A stretch of DNA of 11,043 bases from assembly GCA_030539595.1 (NCBI GenBank), contig JAUNXW010000045.1, positions 1 through 11,043 on the forward strand. The letters run 5' to 3'. The stretch comes from Methanocorpusculum sp. GTDB taxonomy: Archaea; Halobacteriota; Methanomicrobia; Methanomicrobiales; Methanocorpusculaceae. A program made the position numbers and the translations under genes. The notes under the pieces are model-generated. The model saw only the letters and a list, made by a program, of their open reading frames with translations. It did no database searches and was not told where the DNA came from. Position 1 is the first letter of the stretch. Every line of letters starts with the position of its first letter. This document shows, piece by piece, positions 1-6,716 of this stretch.

Positions 1-1
1 A

Positions 2-769
2 AAACTGAACGCGGGAGTTGCGCACTTCAAAGCGTCCCAAGACTATAACAAACTCAAAGAAGAATACAGTATGCCGTATGTAAAAGATACATACATAGTC
101 GGAATTGATGATTACAATTCACCGTGGACGTATCGTGATGATGACGGAAAACTTACCGGACTTGACTATGACTCGCTTATGTGGATTGCCGACAAATACG
201 GATTCGATGTGGAGTTCAAGGTCGTTGACTGGTCTAAAAACATCAACGAGATTATCAGCGGAGATATCGATATGTGGTTCTCGGGTATGACAGTCACCGA
301 AGAGCGTTCAAATAGAATTACGTTTTCCGACCCGTATTTAGCAGGAGGTCTGGCTGTTCTCTGCAAAGCCGGGGATACTGTTTCCAAAGAGGATTATGAG
401 TCAGGAAAAGCAGTAATCGGCGTTTTACTCGGGACATCAAACGAGGAATGGATTAAGAGTCACTTCAGAAGCAGATATAATTCGATGCTGGCTGACGGTA
501 AAATTGTTCTGGTAAGCGATCAGGGAAAAATGTTTAAGATGCTTGCGAACGGAGATTTGGACTGTGTTACTATTGATGAATTCGGATACAAAAATGTAGT
601 CAAAGAGGAAAATCTTGCACTTGTCGCAATTTTCCCCGGAGGCGGAGACTTCGGTGTGGCTATGAAAAACGGAAACATAGGTCTGCTTGATATAATTAAC
701 AGCGGATTTGCAGATATGAAGTCCGCAGGGGTTTATGATGAGCTCCTTGAAAAATATGATCTTCTCTAA
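2..769 (+). CDS. Tandem substrate-binding protein (SBP_bac_3 type), 5'-truncated by window edge
   Basis: Periplasmic-binding-protein-like receptor, probably for an amino acid or similar small polar ligand, acting outside the membrane with an ABC importer. The frame is open from base 2, so the ATG at 71 is internal and the true start lies left of the window. From about base 80 there is one complete type II binding domain: lobe 1 opens with IVGIDDYNSPWTYRDDDGKL; the segment MTVTEERSNRITFSDPYL carries the Arg (codon 305-307) that in this family holds the ligand carboxylate; lobe 2 begins at IGVLLGTSNEEW; and an Asp (codon 575-577, in VTIDEF) matches the usual amino-group ligand. The first 20 or so residues resemble the last helix of the same fold, so the protein appears to have two tandem domains. 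No membrane segment or kinase domain follows the second domain. The signal peptide or lipobox would be outside the window. The exact ligand cannot be told from the sequence. Confidence 0.85.
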   Translation, partial: KLNAGVAHFKASQDYNKLKEEYSMPYVKDTYIVGIDDYNSPWTYRDDDGKLTGLDYDSLMWIADKYGFDVEFKVVDWSKNINEIISGDIDMWFSGMTVTEERSNRITFSDPYLAGGLAVLCKAGDTVSKEDYESGKAVIGVLLGTSNEEWIKSHFRSRYNSMLADGKIVLVSDQGKMFKMLANGDLDCVTIDEFGYKNVVKEENLALVAIFPGGGDFGVAMKNGNIGLLDIINSGFADMKSAGVYDELLEKYDLL

Positions 770-787
770 ATTTTATTTTTATTAAAC

Positions 788-902
788 AGCCGAATAAATT
801 TTCGTCAATCAAAGTGATGACACATACTACGTGTCATCAAATAAGCTCAATCTTTCCTTATTTTATACCGCTTCATTTTGATTGATAGAATCCTACTCGG
901 CT
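788..902. repeat. Nested inverted repeat, branched stem-loop element
   Basis: Two 26-base arms (788-813 and 877-902) match as inverted repeats at 19 of 26 positions with no gap. The perfect parts are AGCCGA/TCGGCT at the outer end and TCAATCAAA/TTTGATTGA at the inner end. Two of the seven mismatches would be G-U pairs in RNA. Inside lie a perfect 9-base hairpin (TGATGACAC at 815-823, GTGTCATCA at 831-839, 7-base loop) and a 6-base one (AATAAG 840-845, CTTATT 857-862). It begins 18 bases after the stop of the binding-protein gene and ends before the predicted infB promoter. It could be a 3' UTR structure, a small RNA or a miniature mobile element. I see no target-site duplication next to the arms. 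Confidence 0.6.
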
Positions 903-928
903 AAAATTTTTGACGATGGTAATTGAGA

Positions 929-938
929 TTTAAAAATA
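929..938 (+). promoter_or_regulatory. Candidate TATA box for infB
   Basis: TTTAAAAATA resembles the archaeal TATA box. Transcription about 25 bases downstream would give an 80-90 base leader carrying the AAGGAG ribosome binding site at 1033-1038. A second AT-rich candidate near 1004-1018 would place the start at or inside that site, so it is less likely. The rest of the 770-1047 gap shows only the inverted-repeat element and AT-rich sequence. Confidence 0.4.
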
Positions 939-1047
939 TGAAGATTGAACAAACTCAAAAAGACAACTGCCTAACAGACCATTAATAACAGTACACAACA
1001 AATAATTAAACATTATTTACCGCCGCCAATAAAAGGAGTCAACCGAA

Positions 1048-2817
1048 ATGTCATCAAATTTAAGAACACCGATAGTCTGCGTATTGGGTCACGTAGACCA
1101 TGGAAAAACCTCACTGCTTGACAGAATCAGAGGCTCAAAAGTCGTTGCAGGAGAAGCCGGAGCAATTACCCAGCACATAGGGGCAACACTTATCCCTCTT
1201 GATTCAATCGCAAAAATAAACGGAGACCTCGGAAAAATAAAAACAGACGTTCCCGGATTATTATTCATCGATACCCCAGGACACCACGCATTCACAACTC
1301 TTCGCGCACGAGGAGGGGCACTTGCAGATATTGCAATACTTGTAGTCGATATAAACGAAGGCTTCAAGCAGCAGACAATAGAAGCCCTTCAGATACTCAG
1401 AAACTGTAAAACTCCATTCGTAATCGCGGCAACCAAGATAGACAAAATTCAGGGATGGCGTCCGACTCCAAACGCATCTTTTTCAAAAACATACGCCAAC
1501 CAGATGGATCGCGTCAAAACAGACTGCGAAAACAAAGTCTACGAACTTGTCGGAAAACTTTCCGAACTCGGTTTCAACTCAGAAAGATTCGACAGAGTAT
1601 CCGACTTCCAGAGAAATCTTGTAATTGTTCCCGTAAGCAGTATGACCGGCGAAGGTATAGGAGACCTTCTTATGGTTATGATTGGTCTTGCACAGAGATT
1701 CCTTTCGGAAGGTCTCAAAACTCACGCAGACGGAGCGGGCGAGGGAACTGTTCTTGAAGTCAAGGAGGAAAAAGGTCTTGGAATGACGCTTGATGTAATC
1801 CTTTACGACGGAATTATAAATGTGGGCGATGAAATCGGTATCTCAACTTCGGACGGAGCAGTCACAACAAAAGTAAGAGCCCTTCTTCAGCCTAGACCGA
1901 TGAAAGAAATTCTTGTAGAGGACAGATTCCAGAGAGTTAAATCCGTAACGGCCGCGGCCGGAGTAAAAATCACAGCGCAGAATCTTGACCATGTGATTTC
2001 AGGCTCTCCCATTAAAGTCATAAGAGGAAACAGAGACGAAGTTCTGGATAAAATCAACTCTGAGATGCAGGAGATTAACGTCAAACTTTCAGAAGTTGGA
2101 ATAACCGTCAGAGCAGACACAATCGGAGCTCTTGAAGCTCTTTCCAAAGAGTTGGAGGAAAAGCAGATTCCGATTATGAGAGCTGAAGTAGGTCCTCTTT
2201 CCCGCCGTGATTTAATCGAAATCAATGTAATGAAAGAACAGCTTTTCAAGACCGCACTGATGTTTAACGTCCCTCTTCTGCCCGACGCAGAAGAAATGAT
2301 TTTAAACAAAGAAGCTGACGTCAAAATTTTCTCAAACCGCGTCATCTACAAACTTATAGACGACTACATTGAGTGGCGCGATGAAGTCAACCGTGAGAAA
2401 GAGGCAAAACAGTTTGAAAAGGTTGTTCTTCCGGCTAAATTTGCAATACTTCCCGACTGCGTTTTCAGAGCAAGCGGACCTGCAATTGTTGGAGTAAGGG
2501 TTCTTGGAGGTATTTTGCGCCCGAAAGTTGATATCGTAACGCGCGAGGGAAGAATCGTTGGAGAAATCAAGCAGATTAAACTCAACAAAGAGAGTATCAA
2601 CGAAGCAAAAGAGGGGCAGGAAGTAGCTGTTTCCATAGATGGAGTAATTGTAGGGCGTCATATTCAGGTTGGAGAAACAATCTACGTTGCAGTTCCAGAA
2701 AAACATGTCAAGGTTCTTGAGACTGAAATGCTTGGCGCGCTCAACACAAGTTCACGCGAATCTCTTGACGAATACACAGCAATTTTCCGCAGGACACAAC
2801 CCTTCTGGGGCAAGTAG
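1048..2817 (+). CDS. infB: Translation initiation factor aIF5B (IF2-like GTPase)
   Basis: Ribosome-dependent GTPase that promotes subunit joining and initiator-tRNA placement in archaea; cytoplasmic. At 589 residues it has the usual length of archaeal aIF5B, which lacks the long N-terminal extension of eukaryotic eIF5B. GTPase motifs: P-loop GHVDHGKT (14-21), switch II DTPGH (75-79, with the catalytic His), a G4 element TKID (129-132) where NKID is usual, and a G5-like SSMTGEG (197-203). The beta-barrel domain II follows (about 225-340), then the domain III and IV regions, ending in a short tail that finishes FWGK. The ATG follows AAGGAG (1033-1038) at normal spacing. rps6e starts 63 bases downstream but has its own TATA-like element, so the two may be transcribed separately or together. 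The Asn-to-Thr change in G4 is the only odd feature. Confidence 0.97.
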   Translation: MSSNLRTPIVCVLGHVDHGKTSLLDRIRGSKVVAGEAGAITQHIGATLIPLDSIAKINGDLGKIKTDVPGLLFIDTPGHHAFTTLRARGGALADIAILVVDINEGFKQQTIEALQILRNCKTPFVIAATKIDKIQGWRPTPNASFSKTYANQMDRVKTDCENKVYELVGKLSELGFNSERFDRVSDFQRNLVIVPVSSMTGEGIGDLLMVMIGLAQRFLSEGLKTHADGAGEGTVLEVKEEKGLGMTLDVILYDGIINVGDEIGISTSDGAVTTKVRALLQPRPMKEILVEDRFQRVKSVTAAAGVKITAQNLDHVISGSPIKVIRGNRDEVLDKINSEMQEINVKLSEVGITVRADTIGALEALSKELEEKQIPIMRAEVGPLSRRDLIEINVMKEQLFKTALMFNVPLLPDAEEMILNKEADVKIFSNRVIYKLIDDYIEWRDEVNREKEAKQFEKVVLPAKFAILPDCVFRASGPAIVGVRVLGGILRPKVDIVTREGRIVGEIKQIKLNKESINEAKEGQEVAVSIDGVIVGRHIQVGETIYVAVPEKHVKVLETEMLGALNTSSRESLDEYTAIFRRTQPFWGK

Positions 2818-2826
2818 TATAAATAT
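2818..2826 (+). promoter_or_regulatory. Candidate TATA box for rps6e
   Basis: TATAAATAT begins on the base after the infB stop codon. A start 25-30 bases on would give a leader of about 30 bases holding the GAGGAG ribosome binding site (2866-2871), nine bases before the rps6e ATG. A second TATA-like run (about 2837-2844, ACATATAT) would start transcription at about the ribosome binding site, so it fits less well. Confidence 0.45.
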
Positions 2827-2880
2827 TGAAAGCCCACATATATAGGTACTTCGTAAAATAATATCGAGGAGAATAAATTT

Positions 2881-3282
2881 ATGGTAGACTTTAAAGTAGT
2901 ATTATCAGACCCGAAGACCGGTCTCTCATACAAAATCGACGCAACCGGTGCAGCAGCAGGTTCAATCGTCGGAAAGAAAATCGGAACAGAAATCGACGGC
3001 GCACCGTTTGGATTAAACGGCTATAAGATTACTATCACAGGCGCATCGGACTCAACAGGAACACCCGCAAGAGCAGACCTTTCAGGAAACGGAAAGAGAG
3101 GACTTCTTTTATCTGATGGTTTCGGATTCCACGCAGAACACAACGGACAGAGAAGAAAGAAGACACAGCGCGGAAACGAAATCACCGCTGACTTCGTTCA
3201 GATAAACGCAAAGATTTCCGCATACGGCGAGAAGCCGCTTACAGAGATTTTTGCACCGGCAGAAGCAGCGCCGGCACAATAA
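2881..3282 (+). CDS. rps6e: Small-subunit ribosomal protein S6e
   Basis: Structural protein of the archaeal/eukaryotic small ribosomal subunit with no bacterial counterpart. Its 133 residues fit archaeal S6e, which lacks the long phosphorylated C-terminal tail of the eukaryotic protein. Family landmarks in order: an N-terminal MVDFKVVLSDPKTG, a GTEIDG segment at about 36-41, GYKITITGASDSTGTPARAD at about 47-66, GKRGLLLSDGFGFH, and the basic GQRRKKTQRG segment before a final beta strand. The last ten or so residues are Ala/Pro-rich (FAPAEAAPAQ). A strong GAGGAG site precedes the ATG. Its place between infB and map, both translation genes, fits the assignment. The frame is intact. Confidence 0.95.
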   Translation: MVDFKVVLSDPKTGLSYKIDATGAAAGSIVGKKIGTEIDGAPFGLNGYKITITGASDSTGTPARADLSGNGKRGLLLSDGFGFHAEHNGQRRKKTQRGNEITADFVQINAKISAYGEKPLTEIFAPAEAAPAQ

Positions 3283-3289
3283 ATTCTCT

Positions 3290-3302
3290 CAAATATTTTT
3301 TT
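3290..3302 (+). terminator. T-rich tract between rps6e and map
   Basis: A seven-T run (3296-3302) lies just after the rps6e stop and could act as an archaeal oligo-U terminator. The adjoining AAATATTT, about 30 bases before the map ATG, could equally serve as a TATA box giving a nearly leaderless map transcript. The sequence does not separate the two. Confidence 0.3.
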
Positions 3303-3325
3303 ACTGTTTATTTCAGGCGTTACAA

Positions 3326-4201
3326 ATGAACGATACCGAACTTGATTATTACATTGAAGCAGGCAAAGCCGCAAAATATGTGCTTCATAAATGCGCCGCG
3401 GAGATTAAGCCGGGTGTTTCTCTTGCAGATATTTTTGATATGGTTTTGGATGAGTTTGAGGCTAAAGGAGTTCATCACTCGTTCCCGCCGAATATTTCTC
3501 TTAATGAGTGCGCAGCGCATGACGCGCCGTCACCTGACGATGAGAGAGTTTTTGCGGAAGGTGACCTTGTCAAACTTGATATCGGCACACATGTTGAAGG
3601 CTACATTGCTGACACTGCTGTAACCGTTGATTTGGGAGACCACGCAAAACTCTGCGAAGCATCACAGAATGCGCTTGAGGCTGCGATTAAGATGGTTAAG
3701 CCGGAGCTTGTGGTTTCCGAAATCGGTAAAGTTGTTGAAGAGACAATTACATCTTACGGTTACAAGCCGATAATAAATCTCACAGGACATGCTCTCGCAA
3801 GATACGACCTTCATCACGGTCTGTCAATTCCAAACACAGGACTTTTCGGAAACGGTGTTTTAAGGCTCGACAACGCAATAGCAATTGAGCCTTTCGCAAC
3901 AACTGGAACAGGTATGGTTCATGAATCGGGACGCGCAGAGATTTATCAGGTTGTAAATGATTCTCCCGTAAGAGCGCCGACCGCAAGAAAAATTATGAGC
4001 AGAGCAGAAGAGATGAAAGGTCTTCCGTTTGCTCGACGCTGGTTGAATGTGCCGAAAGCGGAACTTGCTCTGCCGAATCTTGTGCGTCTCGGCAATCTCT
4101 ATTCATATCACTGCCTCTGCGATGTGCCTGAGAGTTTTGTCTCGCAGTTCGAGCACACAATTATTGTGACTGAGGATGAACCTATTGTTACAACCAGATA
4201 A
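3326..4201 (+). CDS. map: Methionine aminopeptidase, type II (archaeal)
   Basis: Dinuclear-metal peptidase that removes the initiator Met from new proteins in the cytoplasm. With the ATG at 3326 it has 291 residues, typical of archaeal type II enzymes. All five metal ligands of the pita-bread fold are visible: Asp85 (LVKLDIG), Asp96 (YIADTAVT), His155 (LTGHALARY), Glu188 (AIAIEPF) and Glu276 (SQFEHTIIV). His65 in NECAAHDAP and His163 in DLHHG match substrate-binding histidines of the family. The insert between His155 and Glu276, with the RYDLHHG motif, marks type II. An in-frame ATG at 3251 would add 25 residues but lies inside rps6e, and those residues do not look like the family, so I reject it. 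Only a weak AGGCG-like site precedes 3326. Confidence 0.95.
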   Translation: MNDTELDYYIEAGKAAKYVLHKCAAEIKPGVSLADIFDMVLDEFEAKGVHHSFPPNISLNECAAHDAPSPDDERVFAEGDLVKLDIGTHVEGYIADTAVTVDLGDHAKLCEASQNALEAAIKMVKPELVVSEIGKVVEETITSYGYKPIINLTGHALARYDLHHGLSIPNTGLFGNGVLRLDNAIAIEPFATTGTGMVHESGRAEIYQVVNDSPVRAPTARKIMSRAEEMKGLPFARRWLNVPKAELALPNLVRLGNLYSYHCLCDVPESFVSQFEHTIIVTEDEPIVTTR

Positions 4202-4263
4202 TTCATTTTTTATTTTCAGGTAATTCAAGTTATGAATCCATTGAAATAAGGGATGCAGAAGAG

Positions 4264-4272
4264 ATATATTTA
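4264..4272 (+). promoter_or_regulatory. Candidate TATA box for the DUF5350-like gene
   Basis: ATATATTTA lies about 40 bases before the ATG at 4309, and transcription would begin close to the AAGGAG site (4296-4301). The octamer GAGTTCAA occurs twice in this leader (4282-4289 and 4299-4306), the second copy overlapping the ribosome binding site. Confidence 0.35.
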
Positions 4273-4308
4273 TGTCAATATGAGTTCAACAAGATAAGGA
4301 GTTCAAAT

Positions 4309-4581
4309 ATGGGCAAGACAGGCAGTATTAACTGGCACCAGGTAAAAGGTGTAAACGGTCAGATTCGCCTCGTTCCGCAGAAGGAAGGGGAAGTCAAGAA
4401 ACCGGGACCGAATCAGAGATTTAAGAGAGCATCAATCGTTTCAAAGATTGAGAGCCGCATGGCAAACGCAAATCAGCAGCAGCGCGGACGCGGACCAAAG
4501 ATTGCAGACCAGAGAATCCGCAGAAGAATCCGCCGTTCAAAGAAGTCCATGATGGGCGCAAAAGCAAAAGCAAAGCGCTGA
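4309..4581 (+). CDS. Small, highly basic DUF5350-like protein
   Basis: Ninety residues with 26 Lys/Arg against 4 Asp/Glu, so strongly cationic. It has a compact N-terminal part (GSINWHQVKGVNGQIRLVPQ, residues 5-24), then a Gln/Gly/Arg-rich middle and an Arg/Lys-rich tail, with the cluster RIRRRIRRSKK at about residues 68-78. There is no signal peptide, membrane segment or zinc-binding Cys. It resembles the DUF5350 family that I recall from methanogens, which has no assigned function. Charge and position directly after three translation genes suggest an RNA- or ribosome-binding protein, but that is inference; a DNA-binding role is also possible. The start is supported by AAGGAG at 4296-4301. 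The gene has its own TATA-like element and is followed by a T-rich hairpin terminator. Confidence 0.8.
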   Translation: MGKTGSINWHQVKGVNGQIRLVPQKEGEVKKPGPNQRFKRASIVSKIESRMANANQQQRGRGPKIADQRIRRRIRRSKKSMMGAKAKAKR

Positions 4582-4597
4582 TTCATTACACTTAATA

Positions 4598-4640
4598 TTT
4601 TTTAATAAATTATTTTTTCAATCTGCTTTTTCGCAGATTG
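4598..4640 (+). terminator. Hairpin and T-tract terminator between convergent genes
   Basis: Two T6 runs (4598-4603 and 4613-4618) are followed by a perfect 8-base hairpin, CAATCTGC (4619-4626) and GCAGATTG (4633-4640), with a 6-base loop, then more T-rich sequence. It lies just after the stop of the basic-protein gene, facing the end of folP. The T runs favour termination of the + strand transcript. For the minus strand only the hairpin is available. Confidence 0.6.
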
Positions 4641-4662
4641 TGTATTTTCTAAAAGAGCGTTT

Positions 4663-5466
4663 TCAGATTTTCATTTTTTTGAATACGCTGATAATGTCGC
4701 GCGATTCTCCGACATCGTGAACACGGACTAAATCTGCGCCGGCTTCAAGAAGCGCATACAAAACTGCAATAGAGCCGAATAGTCTTCCCTGAGGCGGCTG
4801 GTTCACACACTCTCCTATGAATGATTTTCTTGAAACAGCACACAGTAAAGGACAGCCGTAGACTTTCAGTTCAGAAAATTTTCTGCACAATTCCCAGTCA
4901 GCCTCGCTTGAGCGGTTTTCAACCCATTTCCCAATTCCGGGGTCGAGTATCAGATTTTCTATCCCGTATTTATCTGCGCGGTCTAAAATTTCGCGCAGTG
5001 CGAGATGGGTTGATGAAATATCCGTTGGGTCTCCTGGAATTTTGTGCGAAGCCATAGCAATAACAGGAAGACCTGAATCGGCAGCAGTTTTTGCGTAAAC
5101 TTCGTTTGTAAGTCCGCTGATGTCATTCACAGCAGAAATATCAAAACGAAGCGCCGCTTCAAGAACTTCTACGTGCATTGTGTCAAGCGATAAAGGAATA
5201 TCATAGTCGCGAAGCTCTGAAAGTGCTGAAACAACTCTTTCTTTTTCTTTCGAAACAGAAAGAGGCGGGGCGCTAAGTGCAGTACTTCTTGCCCCAATAT
5301 CTATAATATCTGCGCCTGCCCTCAGCAGTTTTTCGGTTCTTCCGATAACCTGATTGGTTGGTGAGAATGAATCCGTAAAAAAAGATTCCGGGCTGATATT
5401 TAATACGCCCAGAATCTTGGGATTATTTTTTTCACCCACAGAAACATTTTTTATTTTTACTTCCAT
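4663..5466 (-). CDS. folP: Dihydropteroate synthase family protein, methanopterin-type variant likely
   Basis: TIM-barrel enzyme of pterin cofactor synthesis joining a pterin methyl diphosphate to an aromatic amine. In methanogens the natural acceptor is expected to be the ribofuranosyl-aminobenzene phosphate of methanopterin rather than pABA. Conserved residues, numbered from the ATG: Asn23 (LGVLNISPESF), Asp95 (LSLDT), Asn114 (VNDISG), Asp175 (LDPGIG), Lys214 (VSRKSFIG), Arg248 and His250 (RVHDV). At 267 residues the length is normal. The second loop reads IGARSTALSAPP (57-68); bacterial enzymes have GGESTRPG there, so the arginine after ST is missing. The start is taken as the ATG at 5464-5466, whose A is the last base of the glyA stop (TGATG). 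A TTG one codon earlier is possible. AGGGA in the end of glyA is a plausible ribosome binding site. Co-transcribed with glyA. Confidence 0.88.
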   Translation of the reverse strand: MEVKIKNVSVGEKNNPKILGVLNISPESFFTDSFSPTNQVIGRTEKLLRAGADIIDIGARSTALSAPPLSVSKEKERVVSALSELRDYDIPLSLDTMHVEVLEAALRFDISAVNDISGLTNEVYAKTAADSGLPVIAMASHKIPGDPTDISSTHLALREILDRADKYGIENLILDPGIGKWVENRSSEADWELCRKFSELKVYGCPLLCAVSRKSFIGECVNQPPQGRLFGSIAVLYALLEAGADLVRVHDVGESRDIISVFKKMKI

Positions 5467-6716
5467 CAAATATCCCTGATTTCAGGATACAGCGGATATT
5501 TCAGGCAGAGGGCTGTAACTTCTTTCTTTACCTCGGATATAACATTGTTATTGTCTATGTTCTTCAAAACTTTTGCAATCCAGTCACCAATCTGTCTGCA
5601 CTCGTCTTCCTTCATTCCTCTTGTTGTGATTGTTGGTGTTCCGATTCTGATTCCAGACGTCTCAAACGGTGTTAAATCTTCACGCGGGATTGTATTTTTG
5701 TTTACGGTGATGCCAGCTTTTCCAAGAGCTGTTTCAGCCCGCTGACCTGAGATATTTTTATCCGATAAGTCAAGAAGACAAAGATGGTTGTCTGTTCCTC
5801 CGGAAACAAGTCTGAAATTATTGTCTTCAAGCGTTGATGCAAGTGTTCTGCTGTTTTTCACAATCTGTCTTGCGTATTCTTTGTAGTCATCGGTAAGTGC
5901 CTCACGGAAACAAACGGCTTTTGCCGCAATTACGTGCATAAGAGGTCCACCCTGCATACCCGGGAAAACAGCTTTGTCGATTGAGTTTGCAGATTCTTTG
6001 CCGCACATAATTACACCGCCGCGCGGACCTCTCAGAGTTTTATGAGTTGTCGAGGTTGTGTATGTTGTAACACCGACAGGTGAATTATGAAGTCCCGCAC
6101 AGCAGAGCCCTGAGATATGCGCAATATCTGCCATGGATTTTGCACCGACATCTTCTGCAATTTCAGCAAATGCTTTGAAGTCAATCTCACGAGGATAAGC
6201 GGATGCACCGCAGACAATTAAATTAGGTTTGACTTTTCGCGCAAGTTCTTCGATTGTTCCGTAGTCCAAGACCTCTGTGTCATAATCTACGCCGTAGAAA
6301 CTTACGTCGAAGAATTTGCCCGACATATTTGCAGGGTCTCCGTGAGACAGATGACCGCCGTTGTTTAAACTCTGTGAGAGAATTTTGTCTTTGGGCTTTA
6401 AGCAGGAGAGATAAACCGCTTCGTTTGCCTGACTGCCTGAGTGAGGCTGAACGTTTGCATGTTCTGCGCCGAAGAGTTTACATAGTCTGTCGCGGGCTAT
6501 GTTTTCAATTGCGTCGTGAAATTCACATCCGCCGTAATATCTTTTTCCGGGATACCCTTCAGCATATTTATTTGTGAGGATTGTTCCCATCGCTTCCATT
6601 ACTTCGCGGGCTACTACGTTTTCAGAGGCAATAAGTTCAAGACCTTCAACCTGACGCTTGTGCTCTTTGTTTATCAGGTCAAATATCTCAGGGTCGAAAA
6701 GTGCGAGAGATGACAT
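5466..6716 (-). CDS. glyA: Serine hydroxymethyltransferase
   Basis: PLP enzyme interconverting serine and glycine with transfer of a C1 unit to a reduced pterin, probably tetrahydromethanopterin or tetrahydrosarcinapterin in this host; cytoplasmic. Its 416 residues match the family. Landmarks: LELIASENVV (26-35), EGYPGKRYYGG (53-63), the GSQAN phosphate loop (94-98), Asp197 and His200 in ADIAH, Lys226 as the Schiff-base lysine in TTHKTLRGPRGG, and Arg357 in ETSGIRIGTP for the substrate carboxylate. The ATG has no Shine-Dalgarno sequence upstream, and a TATA-like TTTTATT lies about 28 bases before it, so a leaderless transcript is likely. folP overlaps its stop codon, so the carrier-using enzyme and a carrier-synthesis enzyme are made together. 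Confidence 0.97.
   Translation of the reverse strand: MSSLALFDPEIFDLINKEHKRQVEGLELIASENVVAREVMEAMGTILTNKYAEGYPGKRYYGGCEFHDAIENIARDRLCKLFGAEHANVQPHSGSQANEAVYLSCLKPKDKILSQSLNNGGHLSHGDPANMSGKFFDVSFYGVDYDTEVLDYGTIEELARKVKPNLIVCGASAYPREIDFKAFAEIAEDVGAKSMADIAHISGLCCAGLHNSPVGVTTYTTSTTHKTLRGPRGGVIMCGKESANSIDKAVFPGMQGGPLMHVIAAKAVCFREALTDDYKEYARQIVKNSRTLASTLEDNNFRLVSGGTDNHLCLLDLSDKNISGQRAETALGKAGITVNKNTIPREDLTPFETSGIRIGTPTITTRGMKEDECRQIGDWIAKVLKNIDNNNVISEVKKEVTALCLKYPLYPEIRDI

Noticed and set aside
71..769. ATG at 71 as the true start of the binding-protein gene
   Set aside because: The frame is open to the window edge and the residues before it resemble the end of another binding domain, so 71 is internal. 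No ribosome binding site precedes it.
1887..2706. Long minus-strand open frames (about 152 and 124 codons) within infB
   Set aside because: They are antisense shadows of a clearly conserved gene; the translations are Ser/Leu/Asn-rich and show no recognisable domain.
3251..3325. Upstream in-frame ATG extending map by 25 residues
   Set aside because: It lies inside rps6e, and the extra residues do not resemble the family N-terminus. The ATG at 3326 gives the normal 291 residues.
5467..5469. TTG as the folP start
   Set aside because: It is possible, but the adjacent ATG overlapping the glyA stop (TGATG) is a more usual coupled start, and the difference is one residue.
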